From an uncultured Prevotella sp. (GTDB lineage Bacteria > Bacteroidota > Bacteroidia > Bacteroidales > Bacteroidaceae): 6,338 bases of DNA. This document shows positions 5,381 through 6,338 of the stretch, piece after piece; position 1 is the first letter of the stretch; each line of letters starts with the position of its first letter. The stretch spans positions 1 to 6,338 of the forward strand of contig CALGRN010000184.1 in NCBI GenBank assembly GCA_937880835.1. Direction: 5' to 3'. A program made the translations under genes and the position numbers. The notes below the pieces were generated by a model that did no database searches, was not told where the DNA came from, and saw nothing but the letters and a program-made list of their open reading frames with translations.

Positions 5381-6151
5381 TTATCCGAACTTTCGTCTTC
5401 TGAATTCAGAACATACTATCGATGTCGCTACGGCTACATTCAAACTGTCTGCCGTTTTATGACCTGCCGGATAATCGGGTATAAGCAAACGGTTGTTTAT
5501 TTTTCTCGCAACATCATCAGAAATACCGTTGCCTTCATTCCCCATAACTATTAATCCATTCGGTGTAAGCTGCTGTGTATATATGCAATCACCATCAAGC
5601 ATTGTTCCATAAACGGGGATATTATCAGGCATAGAATCTATAAGGGCAACCAAATCGGTATATGTTACTCGCACCCTTGCAATACTTCCCATTGTAGCTT
5701 GAACTACTTTCGGGTTGTAAATATCTGCCGTATCTTTACTGCAAAAAACGTTTTCTATACCAAACCAGTCTGCTATTCTTATTATAGTACCTAAGTTTCC
5801 GGGATCTTGAACACCGTCAAGAGCCAACGAAAGTTTTGACAATGGTACAGAAGAAGGAGTTTCCCGATTATTAGCTATTTCAAAAACGCCTAACACTTCT
5901 TGCGGATGTTGCAGGAAACTGACTTTCTTCAACTCATCAGCAGTTACTTCTATAATTTCCGTTTCATCTGATATAAGGGTCTTTCTGTCGTAAGTCAACC
6001 ATTCGGAAGTAGCCACAAGTATCTTAGCAGATCTAACTTCCAAAAGCTCATTAACGACTTTCGGAACTTCTGCAACAAACAAACCTTCTGCTTTTCGGTT
6101 CTTTTTATGTTCAAGAGAGCGTATGTATTTAATCTTCGCCTTGCTTATCAT
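5381..6151 (-). CDS. SpoU/TrmH-family RNA 2'-O-methyltransferase
   Basis: A 256-residue enzyme of the SPOUT class, expected to transfer a methyl group from S-adenosylmethionine to a ribose 2'-OH in rRNA or tRNA; the exact target cannot be read from sequence. Residues about 5-92 form the substrate-binding domain (EGLFVAEVPKVVNELL; the EG usual before the proline/lysine here reads EV). Residues about 107-251 are the knotted catalytic domain with the three family motifs: LDGVQDPGNLGTIIRIADWF with Asn119 and Arg125, IVMGNEGNGIS with Glu206 (200-211), and IPDYPAGHKTADSLNVAVA with Ser236-Leu-Asn238. The motifs look complete, so it should be active. The ATG at 6151 lies inside the end of the upstream frame (23-base overlap), which points to one transcript and translational coupling. 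The membrane-protein gene follows after 45 bases. Confidence 0.95.
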   Translation of the reverse strand: MISKAKIKYIRSLEHKKNRKAEGLFVAEVPKVVNELLEVRSAKILVATSEWLTYDRKTLISDETEIIEVTADELKKVSFLQHPQEVLGVFEIANNRETPSSVPLSKLSLALDGVQDPGNLGTIIRIADWFGIENVFCSKDTADIYNPKVVQATMGSIARVRVTYTDLVALIDSMPDNIPVYGTMLDGDCIYTQQLTPNGLIVMGNEGNGISDDVARKINNRLLIPDYPAGHKTADSLNVAVATSIVCSEFRRRKFG

Positions 6152-6338
6152 TAGTGCCTATTTCTTTGTCCACAATATCTATCATAAGACGTATATCAAC
6201 ATCAGTTATACCATTTTTGTGCAGGAAATCACTGTCGCTTTCAAACTCTTTCCTTATACTTCCTTTGCCGGTTGATGCATGCGACATCGATGTTTTCTTG
6301 AAACGTCTGAAATATTCAACAGCTTTTTCTATCTCACC
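6129..6338 (-). CDS. C-terminal end of an unidentified protein (runs off the right edge)
   Basis: The last 69 codons of a leftward frame that enters from the right edge and stops at TAA (6131-6129). The visible protein includes EIEKAVEYFRRFKK and ends GITDVDIRLMIDIVDKEIG followed by a short acidic tail. It is charged and looks helical, with no membrane segment. I do not recognise it. It is taken as real because it is open throughout, has protein-like composition, and overlaps the methyltransferase start by 23 bases in a way typical of coupled operon genes. It could be the end of a longer protein or a small gene beginning just outside the window. Confidence 0.6.
   Translation of the reverse strand, partial: GEIEKAVEYFRRFKKTSMSHASTGKGSIRKEFESDSDFLHKNGITDVDIRLMIDIVDKEIGTNDKQGED

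Overview
The window reads as ordinary chromosomal DNA from a Bacteroidales bacterium, most likely Prevotella or a close relative. The evidence is the Bacteroidota-type GyrA N-terminus, A+T-rich DNA with very A+T-rich intergenic gaps, and promoters of the Bacteroidota type (-7 TAnnTTTG, with a TTG-like -33 box about 19-20 bases upstream) instead of sigma70 boxes. The genus is inferred from GyrA wording (KKCARIVG, TECRL) and was not tested by alignment. No mobile element, tRNA, rRNA or CRISPR array was seen.

Layout from left to right. gyrA runs leftwards out of the window (codons 1-289 present). Upstream of it lies a 225-residue protein of unknown function with degenerate WG-type repeats and its own clear promoter, also leftwards. 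A 369-base gap follows; it holds that promoter and a compact repeat element of three 22-bp tandem units enclosed by a long inverted repeat. Next is a leftward hisC-family gene, divergent from a rightward lipoprotein lytic transglycosylase of the MltF type. The two share a 111-base intergenic region with interleaved promoters and a dyad between the -7 boxes. The transglycosylase converges on a leftward cluster: a gene of unknown function entering from the right edge, a SpoU/TrmH RNA methyltransferase that overlaps it, and a six-helix membrane protein. That cluster ends at a strong intrinsic terminator lying across the transglycosylase stop codon.

The most notable observation is in the hisC-family gene. 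It keeps the recognisable PLP and substrate motifs, but the lysine that should form the Schiff base with PLP is asparagine (residue 206, codon AAC). The gene also stands apart from other his genes in this window and is rich in cysteine. It may be a non-catalytic or repurposed paralogue, a very recent loss, or a base-call error. Other points are a transglycosylase whose solute-binding module appears to have lost most of one lobe and whose start codon sits almost on the predicted transcription start, and the repeat element. I found no sign of a new multi-gene system.
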